64,000 nucleotides of DNA from Streptomyces sp. NBC_00443 (GTDB lineage Bacteria; Actinomycetota; Actinomycetes; Streptomycetales; Streptomycetaceae): assembly GCF_036014175.1 (NCBI RefSeq), contig NZ_CP107917.1, positions 1,488,001 through 1,552,000 on the forward strand, written 5' to 3'. Position numbers and translations under genes: made by a program. Under the pieces are notes generated by a model. It was given only the letters and a program-made list of their open reading frames with translations, was not told where the DNA came from and did no database searches. Shown here piece after piece: positions 62,649 to 64,000 of the stretch (positions within the stretch are counted from its first letter, which is position 1; every line of letters starts with the position of its first letter).

Positions 62649-64000
62649 CTACCGCGCCCGCTCCACCCTCCGCTCGTCCCACACCGGCTCCGGCGTCTCA
62701 CGGACACGCCCGTCGCTGCCGAACACCAGATACCGATCGAACGACCGGGCGAACCACCGGTCGTGCGTGACGGCCAGCACCGTCCCCTCGAAGGCCTCCA
62801 GCCCTTCCTGCAGAGCCTCGGCGGACTCCAGGTCGAGGTTGTCCGTCGGCTCGTCGAGGAGCAGCGCAGTGACACCCTCCAGCTCCAGCAGAAGGATCTG
62901 GAACCGGGCCTGCTGCCCCCCGGAGAGCCGGTCGAAGGCCTGCTCGGCCTGCTGGGTCAGCTCATAGCGGCGCAGGCGGGACATCGCGGCCCCGCGGTCC
63001 TGGGCATGCTCCTTCCACAGAATGTCGAGCAGGGTCCGCCCCAGCAGCTCGGGGTGCGCGTGCGTCTGCGCGAAGTGCCCCGGCACGACACGCGCCCCGA
63101 GCTTCCACTCCCCCGTGTGCGCCACCCCCTCCCCGGCCAGCAGCCGCAGGAAGTGGGACTTGCCGGACCCGTTGGAGCCGAGGACGGCGACTCGTTCGCC
63201 GTAGAAGACCTCCAGGGAGAACGGCTTCATCAGACCCGTGAGCTCAAGCGCCTCACAGGTGACGGCCCGCACCCCGGTACGCCCGCCCTTCAGCCGCATC
63301 CTGATGTCCTGCTCGCGCGGCGGCTCCGGCGGCGGCCCCGCCTCCTCAAACTTGCGCAGCCGGGTCTGGGCGGCGCGGTAGCGGGAGGCCATGTCGGGGC
63401 TGTTCTCGGCGGCTTGCCGCAGTGCCAGCACCAGCTTCTTCAGCTGGGCGTGCTTCTCGTCCCAGCGTTTGCGCAACTCCTCGAAGCGGGCGAAGCGGGC
63501 GCGCCGGGCCTCGTGATAGGTGGCGAAGCCGCCACCGTGCACCCAGGCGTCCGCGCCCGCCGGTGAGGGCTCGACAGAGACGATCTTCTCGGCGGCGCGG
63601 GCGAGGAGTTCGCGGTCGTGGGAGACGAAGAGGACCGTCTTACGGGTCTCCTTCAGCCGCTCCTCCAGCCACCGCTTGCCGGGTACGTCGAGGTAGTTGT
63701 CGGGCTCGTCGAGCAGCAGCACCTCGTCGGTGCCCCGCAGGAGGGCCTCCAGCACGAGCCGCTTCTGCTCGCCGCCGGACAGCGTGCTCACCTGCCGCCA
63801 CTGCGCCTTGTCGTACGGCACGCCGAGCGCGGCCGTGGTGCACATGTCCCACAGCGTCTCGGCCTCGTAGCCGCGCGCCTCGGCCCAGTCGGAGAGGGCT
63901 TGCGCGTACTTCAGCTGGGCAGCCTCGTCGTCGACGGTCATGATCCCGTGCTCGGCGGTGTCGACCGCCTTCGCCGCCTCTCGGATCCGGGGCGGCGCGA
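62649..64000 (-). CDS. ABC-F family ATP-binding protein, 5' end outside window
   Basis: A soluble ATPase with paired ABC domains and no transmembrane part, acting on ribosomes in this family. The frame is open to the window edge, so the first Walker A is missing; the first domain shows VSTLSGGEQKRLVLEALL and LLLDEPDNYLDVPGKRWLEE, then the interdomain helix with charged linker (LRKRWDEKHAQLKKLVLALR). The second domain has VLGSNGSGKSHFLRLLAGEG, FDRLSGGQQARFQILLLE and LLLDEPTDNLDLES. The closest roles are translation factors or antibiotic-resistance ABC-F proteins, with no further distinction possible here. Convergent with the baeRF-type gene. Confidence 0.93.
   Translation of the reverse strand, partial: APPRIREAAKAVDTAEHGIMTVDDEAAQLKYAQALSDWAEARGYEAETLWDMCTTAALGVPYDKAQWRQVSTLSGGEQKRLVLEALLRGTDEVLLLDEPDNYLDVPGKRWLEERLKETRKTVLFVSHDRELLARAAEKIVSVEPSPAGADAWVHGGGFATYHEARRARFARFEELRKRWDEKHAQLKKLVLALRQAAENSPDMASRYRAAQTRLRKFEEAGPPPEPPREQDIRMRLKGGRTGVRAVTCEALELTGLMKPFSLEVFYGERVAVLGSNGSGKSHFLRLLAGEGVAHTGEWKLGARVVPGHFAQTHAHPELLGRTLLDILWKEHAQDRGAAMSRLRRYELTQQAEQAFDRLSGGQQARFQILLLELEGVTALLLDEPTDNLDLESAEALQEGLEAFEGTVLAVTHDRWFARSFDRYLVFGSDGRVRETPEPVWDERRVERAR

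Overview
The window is typical Streptomyces chromosome. Its GC content is very high with strong G/C bias at third codon positions, GTG and TTG starts are common, and it carries actinomycete families (DUF5753 and MmyB-type XRE regulators, ANTAR, DUF2795, sigma-B-type sigma factor, CBM2-bearing GH6/GH48 cellulases). No rRNA, tRNA, CRISPR array or complete insertion sequence was seen.

Layout: 1-5.3 kb is an NAD-linked formate dehydrogenase operon (catalytic subunit cut by the window edge, NuoE/NuoF fusion with a -1 frameshift, ferredoxin-type subunit, fdhD). 5.4-12.5 kb is mixed accessory content: MarR regulator, a deletion-riddled quinone oxidoreductase remnant, secreted sialidase, a secreted DUF4185/DUF5005-type protein, BASS-type transporter, LysR regulator and an MFS remnant. 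12.7-19.7 kb holds a long-chain acyl-CoA synthetase, aldo-keto reductase, GH75 chitosanase, SDR, a His-rich methyltransferase and a phytanoyl-CoA-type dioxygenase.

19.8-28.2 kb is a plant-polysaccharide island: divergent GH6 and GH48 cellulases with two CebR-type operators between them, a GH74 xyloglucanase remnant, a rhamnogalacturonan lyase and a WYL-type regulator whose start lies inside a perfect 27-bp inverted repeat. 28.2-34.2 kb carries small conserved proteins, methyltransferases, pterin dehydratase, a broken ADP-ribosylglycohydrolase, two XRE-type regulators and a 174-bp MITE-like element. 34.3-40.9 kb is a narGHJI respiratory nitrate reductase operon preceded by a DevR/DosR-like box; narH has a -1 frameshift. 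Then come a solitary dnaK with a HAIR-like operator, an OsmC protein and a MoxR ATPase/VWA-metallopeptidase pair.

46.4-56.2 kb includes a membrane phosphodiesterase, two metallo-beta-lactamase-fold hydrolases, a DedA protein, a lysine-less aminotransferase homologue, a surface protein and two GAF/PAS sensors. 56.2-64 kb is a stress module: sigma-B-like factor, TPP enzyme, a tiny membrane protein, DUF2795, CBS, DJ-1/PfpI and DUF6158 proteins, a baeRF/Vms1-type protein and an ABC-F ATPase. Three of these genes have GNNT-N15-GGGTAC promoters fitting the sigma-B consensus.

Taken together, formate dehydrogenase, nitrate reductase, dnaK, CBS and baeRF-like genes suggest an anaerobic/dormancy and stress theme. 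Numerous broken genes and five copies of an intergenic repeat suggest a chromosome region that tolerates decay.
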